Shown here in pieces: positions 33,314 to 44,286 of a stretch of DNA of 64,000 nucleotides (position 1 is the first letter of the stretch; each line of letters starts with the position of its first letter). The position numbers and the translations under genes were made by a program. The notes beneath the pieces are model-generated. The model was not told the DNA's origin. It saw only the letters and a program-made list of their open reading frames with translations, and searched no databases. Origin of the DNA: Deltaproteobacteria bacterium (GTDB lineage Bacteria > Desulfobacterota > Desulfuromonadia > Geobacterales > Pseudopelobacteraceae); contig JAJXYO010000036.1 in assembly GCA_021780495.1 (NCBI GenBank), positions 1-64,000 on the forward strand. The letters run 5' to 3'.

Positions 33314-34009
33314 ATGAACGACAACTTGCCACAACTTGCTGAAAACGCGCCGGCACGGGATATCCTCTCTGCCGGCATACAAGCGGCCAACGGGCCGGTC
33401 TCCCTGGCCTGCTCCTTCTCACGGGAGGACGTGGCCATCATCGACATCGCCCACCAAGCCGGTCTCACGCTGGGGGTCTTCGCCATCGATACCGGACGGT
33501 TGAACGAAGAAACCTACGAAGTGGCTGAGGCCCTGGTGGAGCGCTACCGCTTGAAGATCAACTGGTATTTCCCCCGCCATGAAGATGTGCAGAACCTGGA
33601 GAGCGCCGAAGGCCTGTTCTCCTTCCGCGAATCGCTGGACAAGCGCCATGCCTGCTGCGCCATCCGCAAGGTGGAGCCGCTTTCCCGGGCCCTCACAGGC
33701 CTGGCCGGCTGGGTGACCGGCATGCGCCGCGAGCAGAGCATCACCCGCAGCGACCTGCAGGCCGTCGAACGGGACCGGTTGAACGGCGGCATTCTCAAGA
33801 TCAATCCCTTGCTGGAATGGACGGAACAGCAACTGAACGCGTATACTGAAGAAAAAAGACTGCCCGTCAATCGCCTCTACGGCCAGGGCTACCGTTCCAT
33901 CGGTTGTGCGCCCTGTACCCGGCCGGTGCAGGCGGACGAGGATGCCCGGGCAGGACGCTGGTGGTGGGAGAATCCTGAGAACAAGGAATGCGGGCTGCAT
34001 CGCAGGTGA
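33314..34009 (+). CDS. cysH: Adenylyl-sulfate (APS) reductase, [4Fe-4S] type
   Basis: 231 residues. PP-loop related fold: SLACSFSREDVAIID; cluster cysteines in RHACCAIRKVEP and GCAPCTRPV (CC...CxxC, the [4Fe-4S] set that marks direct APS reduction, not PAPS reduction), and the C-terminal catalytic ECGLH. Reduces APS to sulfite plus AMP using thioredoxin. Consistent with the absence of an APS kinase here. 10 bp after the permease, before cysD. Confidence 0.93.
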   Translation: MNDNLPQLAENAPARDILSAGIQAANGPVSLACSFSREDVAIIDIAHQAGLTLGVFAIDTGRLNEETYEVAEALVERYRLKINWYFPRHEDVQNLESAEGLFSFRESLDKRHACCAIRKVEPLSRALTGLAGWVTGMRREQSITRSDLQAVERDRLNGGILKINPLLEWTEQQLNAYTEEKRLPVNRLYGQGYRSIGCAPCTRPVQADEDARAGRWWWENPENKECGLHRR

Positions 34010-34065
34010 AATCCGCAGAGTGATGTCCTCCTCTGAAAAAGGAGGGAAAAGGAGATTAATCCAAT

Positions 34066-34971
34066 ATGAACAAGAACCTGACCCATCTGCAGCAACTGGA
34101 AGCAGAAAGCATCCACATCCTGCGGGAAGTAGTGTCCGAATTCAGCAACCCGGTCATGCTCTACTCCATCGGCAAGGATTCGGCCGTCATGCTGCACCTG
34201 GCCCGCAAGGCCTTTTACCCGGCTCCGCCGCCCTTTCCGCTGCTGCATGTGGATACCACCTGGAAGTTCCGCGAGATGATCCAGTTCCGGGACCGGATGG
34301 CCGCAGAATGCGGCCTCGACCTGATCGTGCACGTCAACGAGGAGGGGGTTCGCCAGGGGATTTCACCCTTTACCCATGGCTCATCGCTCTATACCGACAT
34401 CATGAAAACCGAAGGGCTGAAGCAGGCGCTGGATCGCTACAAGTTCGATGCCGCTTTCGGCGGTGCCCGGAGGGATGAGGAAAAGTCGCGGGCCAAGGAG
34501 CGCATCTTCTCCTTCCGCAGCGCCAATCACCGCTGGGACCCCAAGGACCAGCGCCCGGAACTCTGGAAGCTGTACAACACCCGCATCAAACCGGGCGAAA
34601 GCATCCGCGTGTTCCCCATCTCCAACTGGACCGAACTGGATGTCTGGCAGTATATCCACCTGGAAAACATCCCGATCGTGCCGCTCTATTATGCCGCCGT
34701 CCGGCCGGTGGTGGAGCGGGACGGCATGCTGATCATGGTCGATGACGATCGCATGGAGCTCAAGCCGGGGGAAACGGTCCAGTATAAATCGGTCCGTTTC
34801 CGCACCCTGGGGTGCTACCCCTTGACCGCGGCCGTTGAATCGGAAGCGACCACCCTGCCCCAGATCATTCAGGAAATGCTGTTGACCCGCACCTCGGAGC
34901 GTCAGGGGCGCATGATCGACCATGACTCGGCCGGCTCGATGGAGAAGAAGAAACAGGAGGGCTATTTCTGA
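34066..34971 (+). CDS. cysD: Sulfate adenylyltransferase subunit 2
   Basis: 301 residues. CysD features: [40 protein letters not shown] (PP-loop SIGKDS), [45 protein letters not shown]. With CysN it forms APS from ATP and sulfate. The stop overlaps the cysN start (TGATGG), so subunits are made together. Confidence 0.97.
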   Translation: MNKNLTHLQQLEAESIHILREVVSEFSNPVMLYSIGKDSAVMLHLARKAFYPAPPPFPLLHVDTTWKFREMIQFRDRMAAECGLDLIVHVNEEGVRQGISPFTHGSSLYTDIMKTEGLKQALDRYKFDAAFGGARRDEEKSRAKERIFSFRSANHRWDPKDQRPELWKLYNTRIKPGESIRVFPISNWTELDVWQYIHLENIPIVPLYYAAVRPVVERDGMLIMVDDDRMELKPGETVQYKSVRFRTLGCYPLTAAVESEATTLPQIIQEMLLTRTSERQGRMIDHDSAGSMEKKKQEGYF

Positions 34972-36650
34972 TGGCTCATCAATCGGAACTGATCGAACAG
35001 GATATCCTCGCCTATCTCAAGAGCCATGAAGAAAAGTCGTTGCTGCGCTTCATCACCTGCGGCAGCGTCGATGACGGCAAGAGCACCCTGATCGGACGCC
35101 TGCTGTGGGACTCCAAGATGGTGTTCGAGGACCAGCTGGCGTCGCTGGAAGCGGACAGCAAAAAGGTCGGCACCCAGGGAGGCGCCATCGACTACGCCCT
35201 GCTGCTGGATGGCTTACAGGCGGAGCGGGAACAGGGCATCACCATCGACGTGGCCTACCGCTACTTCTCCACCGAGCGGCGCAAGTTTATCGTCGCCGAC
35301 ACCCCGGGCCACGAACAGTACACCCGCAACATGGTCACCGGTGCCTCCACCGCCCAGGTGGCGGTGATCCTGGTGGATGCCCGCAAGGGCCTTCTGACCC
35401 AGACCAGACGCCATAGCTATCTGGTCTCCCTGGTTGGCATCCGGCACATCGTGCTGGCGGTCAATAAGATGGATCTGGTCGCATTCGACCGGCAACAGTT
35501 CGAGGCGATCCGGCGCGACTACGAGCAGTTCGCCGCATCACTCGGCTTTGGCGATATCACGGCCATCCCGCTCTCCGCCCTGGGTGGCGACAACATGATC
35601 GAGCCGAGCGCCAACACCCCCTGGTACACGGGGCCCACCCTGATGAACTATCTGGAGAGCGTCAAGATTGAGGGCGAGGACCGGGAAAAGCCGTTCCGGA
35701 TGCCGGTCCAGTGGGTAAACCGCCCCAATCTCGATTTCCGCGGCTTCTGCGGTGTCATCGCTGCCGGCACGATCCATCCGGGTGATGAGCTGCGGGTTGC
35801 AGCCTCCGGCCGCACCAGCCGGGTGGCACGCGTTGTCACCATGGATGGCGATCTGGAGGAGGCGACCGCCGGACAGGCGGTGACCCTGACCCTGGCGGAT
35901 GAGATCGATGTCAGCCGGGGGGACATGCTGACCGCGATCGATGCCCCTCCAATCCATGCCCGCCATCCGGAGGCGCATCTGGTCTGGATGCATGACGAGC
36001 CGTTGCGTCCGGGACAGATCTACCTGGTCAAGACCGCTACCGCCGTGACCCCCGGCCGGGTGACGACCGTGCAGTATGCGGTGGACGTCAATACCCTGGA
36101 ACAGAAACAGGTGCCTACTCTCGGCCTGAACGAAATCGGTGTCGTCCGACTGGAGCTCGATCGCCCGATATCATTCGACACCTACCTGCAAAACCGGGAT
36201 ACCGGCAGCTTTATCCTGATCGATCGTTTCACCAATGCCACCGTGGCTGCCGGCATGGTGATCTCGGCCGCTCCTCTTGAGCCGCAGAAAACAGCGTTAA
36301 CGGAATCCTGTCCGGAGCGGTCGGTGGCGGGCAGCGGCTACTCCCGGCGTATCAGCCTGAGCGAAGCCTCCATCAGCGGCATCGGGGTGAGCGTGATTAA
36401 TCTGACCGGAGTATGGGATCCCATTGAATTCGATGTAGCAACCAGCTTCATCGACTACCTCGAAAAAGGGAACCGGGTGCTTTTCCGGCTGCGGGCCATG
36501 GAGCAACTGGAAACGCTGGCTCAGCTGGCGTTCGAACACACCCTGTCATTTGAATTCGATCGTACTGCGGAAGGGGTCAGTGTCCTGATCTTCAAACGGA
36601 ACACACGGTCCGGGAGCAGGACACCGGAAGACAAGGGGACCGGGATATGA
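34971..36650 (+). CDS. cysN: Sulfate adenylyltransferase subunit 1, GTPase, with C-terminal extension
   Basis: 559 residues; E. coli CysN is about 475. GTPase motifs: [12 protein letters not shown] (P loop), [12 protein letters not shown]; then EF-Tu-like domains 2 and 3 ending near [12 protein letters not shown] (residue about 425). The remaining about 120 residues (from about 437) are not an APS kinase: they have no P loop and read IRE-free text such as [34 protein letters not shown] hydrolysis drives sulfate adenylation by CysD. The extension is unexplained. Confidence 0.95.
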   Translation: MAHQSELIEQDILAYLKSHEEKSLLRFITCGSVDDGKSTLIGRLLWDSKMVFEDQLASLEADSKKVGTQGGAIDYALLLDGLQAEREQGITIDVAYRYFSTERRKFIVADTPGHEQYTRNMVTGASTAQVAVILVDARKGLLTQTRRHSYLVSLVGIRHIVLAVNKMDLVAFDRQQFEAIRRDYEQFAASLGFGDITAIPLSALGGDNMIEPSANTPWYTGPTLMNYLESVKIEGEDREKPFRMPVQWVNRPNLDFRGFCGVIAAGTIHPGDELRVAASGRTSRVARVVTMDGDLEEATAGQAVTLTLADEIDVSRGDMLTAIDAPPIHARHPEAHLVWMHDEPLRPGQIYLVKTATAVTPGRVTTVQYAVDVNTLEQKQVPTLGLNEIGVVRLELDRPISFDTYLQNRDTGSFILIDRFTNATVAAGMVISAAPLEPQKTALTESCPERSVAGSGYSRRISLSEASISGIGVSVINLTGVWDPIEFDVATSFIDYLEKGNRVLFRLRAMEQLETLAQLAFEHTLSFEFDRTAEGVSVLIFKRNTRSGSRTPEDKGTGI

Positions 36651-37474
36651 ACGACAGGATCAATCCACGGCTGGCCGGCAAGTGTGAGCGCCTGGAGCAG
36701 ATTCTGGCCGGCCTCGATAGTGCGGTGGTCGCCTTCTCCGGCGGCGTGGATTCCTCTCTGCTGCTGGCCGTTGCGGTCAAGGTGCTGGGTTCACGGGTGC
36801 TGGCGGTAACAGCAACATCCGAGACCTATCCCGAGCATGAGCGGCTGGAAGCGCGTGCGCTGGCCGGTCAGTTGGGAGCGCGGCACCGCGAGGTTGTCTC
36901 GGAAGAGCTGGCTATCCCCGAATTCAAGGATAACCCCCGCAACCGCTGCTATTACTGCAAGAAAGAGCTGTTTGCAAAACTGCGGGAGATCGCCGACCGG
37001 GAAGGGTTGGACCATGTGCTGGACGGGACCAACCTGGATGATCGCAGCGATCATCGGCCCGGACGTCAGGCGGCGCAAGAACTGGGCGTACGCAGCCCCC
37101 TGGAGGAAGCCGGATTAACCAAGGACGACATCAGGGAGTTGTCACGCCACCTGGGGCTGACGTCGTGGGACAAACCGGCCTTCGCCTGTCTCTCCAGCCG
37201 TTTTCCGTACGGCACCGCCATTACCGGCGAGCGGGTCAGTCAGGTAGGACGGGCCGAGGACGGGTTACGCGGATTGGGCTTCCGGGTGCTGCGGGTCCGT
37301 TATCACGACAGCGTGGCGCGTCTGGAACTGGGAGCGGAAGAGTTTGCGCTGGCCACCGGGCCGTTGCGCGACGAGGTAAACCGGCTGGTCAAGGAGGCGG
37401 GCTTTGTGTACGTGGCCATAGATCTGCAGGGCTACCGGACCGGGTCGATGAATGAGACCCCCGGACCGGCTTGA
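36647..37474 (+). CDS. larE: LarE-like ATP-dependent sacrificial sulfur transferase
   Basis: 275 residues. PP-loop [11 protein letters not shown], then [35 protein letters not shown] and [14 protein letters not shown], where the Cys is the sulfur donor position known for LarE. LarE builds the sulfur groups of the nickel-pincer cofactor of lactate racemase. No larA, larB or larC is visible here. It overlaps cysN by 4 bp and closes the sulfate operon, so its role may be linked to sulfur supply. Ends at a terminator. Confidence 0.88.
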   Translation: MNDRINPRLAGKCERLEQILAGLDSAVVAFSGGVDSSLLLAVAVKVLGSRVLAVTATSETYPEHERLEARALAGQLGARHREVVSEELAIPEFKDNPRNRCYYCKKELFAKLREIADREGLDHVLDGTNLDDRSDHRPGRQAAQELGVRSPLEEAGLTKDDIRELSRHLGLTSWDKPAFACLSSRFPYGTAITGERVSQVGRAEDGLRGLGFRVLRVRYHDSVARLELGAEEFALATGPLRDEVNRLVKEAGFVYVAIDLQGYRTGSMNETPGPA

Positions 37475-37496
37475 TCGCGAGGTAACCGGCAGCATA

Positions 37497-37535
37497 GAGA
37501 AAACCCCGTCTTTTCAGGCGGGGTTTTCTCTTTCC
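37497..37535. terminator. Bidirectional terminator between larE and cysK
   Basis: Stem GAGAAAACCCCG / CGGGGTTTTCTC with 10-nt loop, then TTT on the plus strand; A-rich bases upstream make it work in both directions for the convergent genes. Confidence 0.88.
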
Positions 37536-37582
37536 GGTTCCAAGGCTGGTTTGAGAGCGCTGCTCAGCGCGGTCAGAGAGAA

Positions 37583-38536
<954 letters not shown>

Positions 38537-38567
38537 GCTGTGTCTCCTTCATGTGTAACGATTGAAT

Positions 38568-38577
38568 GTCTATAGAA
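38568..38577. promoter_or_regulatory. Putative Rrf2 operator upstream of cysK
   Basis: GTCTATAGAA; the 8-bp core TCTATAGA is identical to the sites at 29612 and 30924. It lies 31 bp upstream of the cysK ATG, near the likely transcription start. Confidence 0.5.
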
Positions 38578-38602
38578 GTTATAGTCATTAATGCCAAAAA
38601 AA

Positions 38603-39064
38603 TTATATGCTGTAATCGACTACCTTTTCGCGCTTGCTCCGTTCATTCTCACTACGCTCGATCATGTCCGCCAGGGTCAGGCCATCCAACACAGTGGCAA
38701 GAGCATCGTTTACATCCGCCATGGTCAGACGGATTCCGCAGGTTGCTTCATCCCGGCATTCTTCACAGCGCGCATAATTGGTGGTGCTGAGGCATTGGAC
38801 CGGGGCAATGTCACCTTCCAGAATCCGCACAATCGAACCGATCGTTATCCTTTGTGCCGGCACAGCCAAGGTGTAGCCACCACCTTTTCCCACCCTGCTC
38901 TGCAGTAAACCGCCTTTTCGCAACGACAACAGGATAAACTCGAGGAACTTCTTGGGTATATTCTCAACCCTGGCCAGATCGGCAATCAACACGGGCTGGC
39001 CGCTGGGAGTCCCCGCCAGATGTATCAGCGCCTTGAAGGCGTATAATGTTTTCTTGGATATCAT
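38603..39064 (-). CDS. Rrf2-family transcription regulator (sulfur regulon candidate)
   Basis: 153 residues. Winged-helix N-terminus MISKKTLYAFKALIHLA...QPVLIADLARVENIPKKFLEFILLSLRKGGLLQSRVGKGGGYTLA, then a Cys-rich loop CLSTTNYARCEECRDEATC. Such cysteines bind an Fe-S cluster in IscR-type members; in CymR-like members the loop is different, so sensing could be by cluster or by thiols. Encoded next to cysK, with an operator at its own promoter. Likely controls cysK, sulfite reductase and the sulfate operon. Confidence 0.9.
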   Translation of the reverse strand: MISKKTLYAFKALIHLAGTPSGQPVLIADLARVENIPKKFLEFILLSLRKGGLLQSRVGKGGGYTLAVPAQRITIGSIVRILEGDIAPVQCLSTTNYARCEECRDEATCGIRLTMADVNDALATVLDGLTLADMIERSENERSKREKVVDYSI

Positions 39065-39073
39065 ATCTATTAA

Positions 39074-39107
39074 GACTATAGATATAGAATTGGACCTGTA
39101 CTGTCAA
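39074..39107 (-). promoter_or_regulatory. Promoter and autoregulatory operator of the Rrf2 gene
   Basis: The minus strand has TTGACA at 39107-39102, then TCTATATCTATAG in the -10 region. The dyad ACTATAGAT (39075-39083) overlaps the -10, as expected for autorepression. The exact -10 is ambiguous. Confidence 0.5.
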
Positions 39108-39182
39108 GAATTATTCTCCGCGAACAGCGGAACCTATTGAGGGATCACCGGCACTCTCCATCTGCATACAATTCAGGTCCGG

Positions 39183-40115
39183 TCATGCTATGCCGATACA
39201 GAGCAGGGCAACAAGCGTCAGACTGCTGACCAGCAACCACAAGGTAACACCCTGCAACAGAGGACGCACGCCAACCTGCCTCAACACCTCTCTGCTTAAT
39301 CCTGCGCCAATCAAAAACAGCGTCACCACCAGACACTGCTTTGCGATAGCCGCTAATCCATTCCAGTACTGCCCATACTGCGGCAAACATGTTCTGATGG
39401 CAGCAGCCACAACAAATCCAATGATAAACAGAGGTATTTTGACTCTCTGTTCCGATTTTTTGAGCAAGGCCATCCCAATGACAACCGGCGTTATCCACAT
39501 GGCTCTCGTAAGCTTTACCGTGGTTCCAACGGCCAGGGCCCGGGCACCATATGCGGATGCGGCGCCAACGACACTGCTCGTATCGTGGATAGCGAGACCG
39601 GCCCAGGTACCAAAAATATCCTGGTTGAGATGCAACAGGTGCCCTATCAACGGGAACAACAGCAGCGCCACGGAATTCAGGGTAAACACCGTTGTCAAGG
39701 CAACGGCGGTCTCGTCATTATTCGCCTTCAACACCGGGGCCATGGCAGCAATGGCGCTCCCGCCACAAATGGCGGTTCCAAAAGAAATGAGAGCGGACGT
39801 ATTCGTATCCGTCTTGAACAACATGCCGAGCACATACCCCAAGGCCAGCGTACAACTGATGCCGACAAAGCTGTACACGAGCGACTCCCGCCCGGTACGA
39901 ACAACCTCGCCAAGGCCAAGACCGAAACCGAGCCCAACGACAGACAGCTGAAGAATAACCTTACTGACGTGTGCAGATTTTTGAGGCCAGGGGTTACCGA
40001 GCAGAAGACTGAAGAGCACTCCCGCAATCAGCGCCATCGCGGTGCCAACCAACGGAGTGCAGCAGACGAGCAAGCCTGCTACGAATAACATTTTGTGTAA
40101 ACGATTCTTGTCCAT
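39183..40115 (-). CDS. yeiH: YeiH/UPF0324 family membrane protein
   Basis: 310 residues with about 9-10 hydrophobic helices. Family signatures AICGGSAIAAMAPVLKAN and AIHDTSSVVGAASAYG. This family is annotated as a putative sulfate exporter, on weak evidence. Divergent from a LysR gene, the usual YeiH/YeiE pairing. Its nearness to the sulfur genes fits an anion-related role. Confidence 0.9.
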   Translation of the reverse strand: MDKNRLHKMLFVAGLLVCCTPLVGTAMALIAGVLFSLLLGNPWPQKSAHVSKVILQLSVVGLGFGLGLGEVVRTGRESLVYSFVGISCTLALGYVLGMLFKTDTNTSALISFGTAICGGSAIAAMAPVLKANNDETAVALTTVFTLNSVALLLFPLIGHLLHLNQDIFGTWAGLAIHDTSSVVGAASAYGARALAVGTTVKLTRAMWITPVVIGMALLKKSEQRVKIPLFIIGFVVAAAIRTCLPQYGQYWNGLAAIAKQCLVVTLFLIGAGLSREVLRQVGVRPLLQGVTLWLLVSSLTLVALLCIGIA

Positions 40116-40222
40116 GTGATTTCCCCGTACTGATATTTAGTTGCACTATATGATTTTTGGAATATAAATAAAAATGAGTAATATATATCAATATCATCAT
40201 TATTTTTTATGAGGTTAACGCC

Positions 40223-41125
40223 ATGGCGATCACCCTGAGACAGCTGGCTATCTTCGAGAAAGTAGCTACCTGCGAGCATGTTACGCAGGCCAGTACCGAG
40301 TTGTTACTCACGCAATCCGCGGTCAGCATGGCGATTGCCGAACTGGAACGACTGGCGGGTGCTCCACTTTTCGAGCGTCAAGGCAGGCGGCTGTTGTTGA
40401 ACGACCGGGGTCGCCAGATACTTCCGGAAGTTCGCGACGTGCTCATGAAAGTCCGGATGATCGAACAGTTTCTGAATGAATCTGTCGGTGAACCGACAGG
40501 GATCCTGAACGTAGGGGCGAGTACCACCATAGGGAACTATATTCTTCCTGCTATCGTGGGAGAATTCGCGCAGCTCTACCCGCGTGCCACGGCATTACTG
40601 CAGGTCGGGAATGCTCAACAGATCGAAAGAGCTGTGGAAGGTGGGAAGCTGGATCTTGGGCTTATCGAAGGGCTTCCGCACATCGCTTCGCTCAACACGG
40701 CACCCTGGAAACACGATGAACTTGTTGTCGTCGTCGGGAGGGGGCATGAATGGGCCTCGAAGAAAAAAGCGAGCCTCGCCATGTTGCGACACGCCGCCTG
40801 GATAATGCGCGAAAAGGGTTCCGGAACAAGGGAAGTTTTTGAGGCCGCAATGGACAGGAAGGGTGTCGATGTCACTGTTGCCCTGGAATTGGGGCATACC
40901 GAGGCGATAAAAAAGGCGGCGGAAGCAGGGCTCGGTGTTGGCTGCCTGTCCAGAATGGCAGTTCAGAGAGAAGTGGATAATGGCTGGCTCATTGAAATTG
41001 CAACCCCGCTCAATCTGGAAAGGACCCTCATAATCCTGACAAGAAGCAGCGGACAGCAAACGATGCTCTTGAAGGCATTTCTTGCGCTACTCACACAAAC
41101 GAAAGACCAGTACTTCAAAAACTAA
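40223..41125 (+). CDS. LysR-type transcription regulator (YeiE-like)
   Basis: 300 residues. N-terminal winged helix ITLRQLAIFEKVATCEHVTQASTELLLTQSAVSMAIAELERLAG, then substrate-binding domain (VGASTTIGNYILPAIVGEF, IMREKGSGTREVFEAAM). Divergent from yeiH with a 107-bp AT-rich gap that should hold its sites, so it probably controls yeiH. The ligand is unknown. Confidence 0.9.
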   Translation: MAITLRQLAIFEKVATCEHVTQASTELLLTQSAVSMAIAELERLAGAPLFERQGRRLLLNDRGRQILPEVRDVLMKVRMIEQFLNESVGEPTGILNVGASTTIGNYILPAIVGEFAQLYPRATALLQVGNAQQIERAVEGGKLDLGLIEGLPHIASLNTAPWKHDELVVVVGRGHEWASKKKASLAMLRHAAWIMREKGSGTREVFEAAMDRKGVDVTVALELGHTEAIKKAAEAGLGVGCLSRMAVQREVDNGWLIEIATPLNLERTLIILTRSSGQQTMLLKAFLALLTQTKDQYFKN

Positions 41126-41166
41126 TTTGCGAAAGAACCTTTGCTCAGGCCCCACGGTTGCATTCA

Positions 41167-41886
41167 TCACCCGACATGGTCTCTTCCGGCCGCCACCTTA
41201 TTGTGCTCGTCAATGATACGACCGTCACTGACTTGAAATATTCGGTCAAAACCTTCCACCATGCGATGGTCGTGGGTGACAACCAAAATGGCCGAATGAT
41301 TTTCCACGGCCAGTTTCTTCAGGAGCGCCATGACGTTTTTGCCATTCTCGGTGTCGAGGGCCGCGGTTGGTTCATCAGCCAATATCACCTTGGGCTTGTT
41401 GGCCAGGGCACGTGCAATGGCCACCCGCTGGGCTTCGCCTCCGGAAAGGGCCGAAGGGTAATTGTTCAGTCGATGGCCGAGATTGAGGGAGGCGAGCAAT
41501 TCGGTCGCGCGCCCTTTGGCTTCATTGCGTGTCAGGTGGTTGATCTCCAGCGCAATCATCACGTTTTCCAGCGCAGTCAAAAAGGGAATCAGGTTATGGG
41601 CCTGGAAGATGAAGCCAAGCTTTTCCCGGCGCATCCGCTTCAGATCAATGCCGCCGTGCCAGCCGCCATCGGCGACAACAGCTCCATCGATTACAACCGT
41701 GCCGTGCGTCGGCTCGTTGATCAGCCCGATGCAGGTCAGCAGGGTGGTTTTACCCGAACCCGAAGGCCCGAGGATGGCGACCAGCTCGCCCGGCCTGACC
41801 TGAAATGTCGCATCCGCAATGGCGGTCACCGCGGTCTCACCCTTGCCGTAGACCTTCGTCAGATTTTCAACAACAATGGCATACAT
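41167..41886 (-). CDS. ABC transporter ATP-binding protein (MacB/LolD-like)
   Basis: About 239 residues from ATG 41886. Walker A GPSGSGKTT, signature LSGGEAQRVAIARALA, Walker B VILADEPTAALD, His-loop VVTHDHRM. Belongs to the LolD/MacB subfamily (IVVENLTKVYGKGETAVTAIAD). Forms an exporter with the FtsX-like permease whose stop overlaps its start region, using the HlyD adaptor and TolC-like channel. Last gene of the TetR-controlled operon. Confidence 0.92.
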   Translation of the reverse strand: MYAIVVENLTKVYGKGETAVTAIADATFQVRPGELVAILGPSGSGKTTLLTCIGLINEPTHGTVVIDGAVVADGGWHGGIDLKRMRREKLGFIFQAHNLIPFLTALENVMIALEINHLTRNEAKGRATELLASLNLGHRLNNYPSALSGGEAQRVAIARALANKPKVILADEPTAALDTENGKNVMALLKKLAVENHSAILVVTHDHRMVEGFDRIFQVSDGRIIDEHNKVAAGRDHVG

Positions 41887-41890
41887 GCTC

Positions 41891-43093
41891 TTATCCACCC
41901 AGGGCCTCCGCCGGCTCGACCTTGAGCGCCTTGCGTATACCCACAAAGCTGGAAATCATGCAGATTGCCATGACTATGACAAACAGCATCTGCAGGTCAC
42001 CTGCCTCCAGAACGATCCGGCGGGGAAATTTATCATAGGTCAGCACGATCAGACCGTAGCCGATTGCATAGGCGATGACCCCCATCAGCAGCGACTGCTG
42101 CAGAATCATGCCGACAATCACCCGGTTCTGCGCGCCGATCAGCTTCAGGGTGGCGATCACCCGGATCTTGTCGAGGGTCGAGGTGTAGATGATCAGGGAG
42201 ATGATGACTGCCGAGATGACGAGCAGGATGACCCGGAAGAGCCCCAACTGCATCCTGGCTTTTTCGATCATGCCCTTGGCCAGGATGGCGCTCTGCTCGG
42301 CATCGGAGATCGGCTTGAAATGATTCCAGCGGCTGATCCGCGCCTGGACCTCCTGGAGGTTCGCACCCGGCGCCAGACGCGCCACGATGGTGTTAACCGT
42401 GTGAGTTGATTCCGTGATAGCAGCGATATTCTGTTGCAGATATCTTCCCTGGGACGGGGAAAGGGATGGCATGGCGGCCAGATTGACCGTGATCCGCTCC
42501 CGGTCATTCCTGATGGCGTCGTTGTCCTTCTTGAACTGGATATCCTGGGCATCGGCCAGGCTTACGTATGCCGCCGGATCACCGCTGGAAGAGACAATCT
42601 TGCCGGTTATTCCCACAACGGTGTAATCATGGAGCCCCAGATGGATCGTTTCACCGATCTGCATGCGCATCGCCTTGGCAACCACCATCTCGTAGTGCTT
42701 CTGGCGGATCGCGCGCCCGGCAACAATCTCCGGTGGACCACCGAAACCGCCCAGTTCGTAACCGATCAGGAAAAAGCGGAATGGCTTGCCGGAGCGTTCG
42801 ATCTGGACGGTCTGGAAGGAAAGCGGTGAGGCCTCCGCCACGCCCGGCACCGCTCGAATGCGGTACTTGATATCTTCCGGGATGCGCGAACTTTCGGCAA
42901 ACGGCCCGTTGGTGCCCTGCTGCACCACCCAGAGGTCGGCCTTGTTGGCATGCAGTATCGCCAAGGCGTCGGCGATAAGTCCCCGGTAGATCCCTCCCAT
43001 GCTCATCACCACCCCGAGCAGCAGCCCCAGACCGATGGAGGTCAGAATAAACCTGCCCCGGTGATAGCGTATATCCCGAATGGCAAGATTCAT
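41891..43093 (-). CDS. ABC transporter permease, FtsX/MacB family
   Basis: About 400 residues from ATG 43093, which overlaps the adaptor stop (ATGA). N-terminal helix (RGRFILTSIGLGLLLGVVMSMGG), large extracytoplasmic MacB_PCD domain (about 50-270), then three C-terminal helices (LFRVILLVISAVIISLIIYTS...). Mechanotransmission-type exporter subunit. Confidence 0.92.
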   Translation of the reverse strand: MNLAIRDIRYHRGRFILTSIGLGLLLGVVMSMGGIYRGLIADALAILHANKADLWVVQQGTNGPFAESSRIPEDIKYRIRAVPGVAEASPLSFQTVQIERSGKPFRFFLIGYELGGFGGPPEIVAGRAIRQKHYEMVVAKAMRMQIGETIHLGLHDYTVVGITGKIVSSSGDPAAYVSLADAQDIQFKKDNDAIRNDRERITVNLAAMPSLSPSQGRYLQQNIAAITESTHTVNTIVARLAPGANLQEVQARISRWNHFKPISDAEQSAILAKGMIEKARMQLGLFRVILLVISAVIISLIIYTSTLDKIRVIATLKLIGAQNRVIVGMILQQSLLMGVIAYAIGYGLIVLTYDKFPRRIVLEAGDLQMLFVIVMAICMISSFVGIRKALKVEPAEALGG

Positions 43094-44262
43094 TGGGCGG
43101 CCCGTACCTGCATACCTTCCCTGAATTTTGCCATCTCCGCGGAAGGCGCCCATGCGACACGATCACCAGCATCAAGCCCTGCGACGATTTCGGTCAGGTT
43201 GCGCCGGTCCTCGATCCCGATGGTTACGACCCTGAACAAGAGCCGGCCGTTTTTGACCACCCACACACCGCGCTTATTATCCTTGCTGACAACGGCAACA
43301 GCAGGCAGGGACGGGGCATCTGTTTTTGTTTCCGTGACGATATACACATCCGACTGTTCCCCCAGACGGAAATGTTTCAGCGGTTCAACGAAGGCCACGT
43401 CCACCTCCAGCTCTTCGGTTACCCGATCACTCTGGCGCCCCAGGCGGGCGACCTGACCGGGCAGCTGTTCGCCGGGTGAGGAGCGCAAGGCAATCATGGC
43501 CTTCTTGCCGATCGACACGCCCCGCAGCTGGGATTCGTCCACATTGGCCTTGACCCAGATGGTGCGGGGATCAGCCAGTGTAAAAATCGGCATTCCCGGC
43601 GTAACCGTGGCCCCCTTTTCCAGGTCCCGCGTTATGATGACACCATCCTGGGGTGCATAAATGAGCGAATCAGCGACCTTGCTCCGGGCAAAGCCGAGGC
43701 CGGCGCGTCCGGCCAGCTGTTCCATCCGCGCCGCATCAATGGCTGCCGTGCCCCGGGCGACCTCGTCCCTGGCGACCTGGCAAGCGGTCTCGTACTGTTC
43801 AGCCTCCAGCTTGGATACCAGGTTCTTGTCGGACAGCAACCTGAAGCGTTGAGCGTTTTTTTCGGCCAACGCCAGGGTCGCCTTGGCCTTCTGCAGATTG
43901 GCCCGTTCCACGTCCAAGCCGGCGACAGATCGTTTGAGTCCCGCCTCGGATTGCTGCTGCTGATGGACAAGATCTTCATTCTCCAACCTGGCAAGCAGTT
44001 GGCCGCGTTTCACGCGTTCCCCCTGGTCGGCATACAGTTCCACGATCCTGCCGGTGATCTTGCTGGATATGCCAACCACGACCTTGGCCTCGACCGTGCC
44101 ATTGCCGTACACCTGAGAGATCAGTTCACGCTTTTCAACAGATGTGGTCTTCACCCGCGGCGGGGCAAACAGCGTCAGCTTGAGAAGCAGACCAACAGCC
44201 AGCGCAACAGCAACCCAGATCAGCTGTTTTTTCTTTCTTGCCAGGGTTTTCAGCAGTTCCAT
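43090..44262 (-). CDS. HlyD/RND-type periplasmic adaptor protein
   Basis: 390 residues. N-terminal helix (KQLIWVAVALAVGLLLKLTLF), lipoyl halves, helical hairpin (about 90-190), beta-barrel segment (FTLADPRTIWVKANVDESQLRGV) and a membrane-proximal domain. GAGGAG before the ATG. Bridges the ABC permease to the TolC-like channel. Confidence 0.9.
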   Translation of the reverse strand: MELLKTLARKKKQLIWVAVALAVGLLLKLTLFAPPRVKTTSVEKRELISQVYGNGTVEAKVVVGISSKITGRIVELYADQGERVKRGQLLARLENEDLVHQQQQSEAGLKRSVAGLDVERANLQKAKATLALAEKNAQRFRLLSDKNLVSKLEAEQYETACQVARDEVARGTAAIDAARMEQLAGRAGLGFARSKVADSLIYAPQDGVIITRDLEKGATVTPGMPIFTLADPRTIWVKANVDESQLRGVSIGKKAMIALRSSPGEQLPGQVARLGRQSDRVTEELEVDVAFVEPLKHFRLGEQSDVYIVTETKTDAPSLPAVAVVSKDNKRGVWVVKNGRLLFRVVTIGIEDRRNLTEIVAGLDAGDRVAWAPSAEMAKFREGMQVRAAQ

Positions 44263-44286
44263 GCGTAACTCCTCGACTGGTACGTC

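Noticed and set aside
36300-36345. Inserted repeat inside cysN ([12 protein letters not shown])
   Set aside because: The wording resembles translated intergenic repeats seen in other genomes, but no second DNA copy exists in this window to support it.
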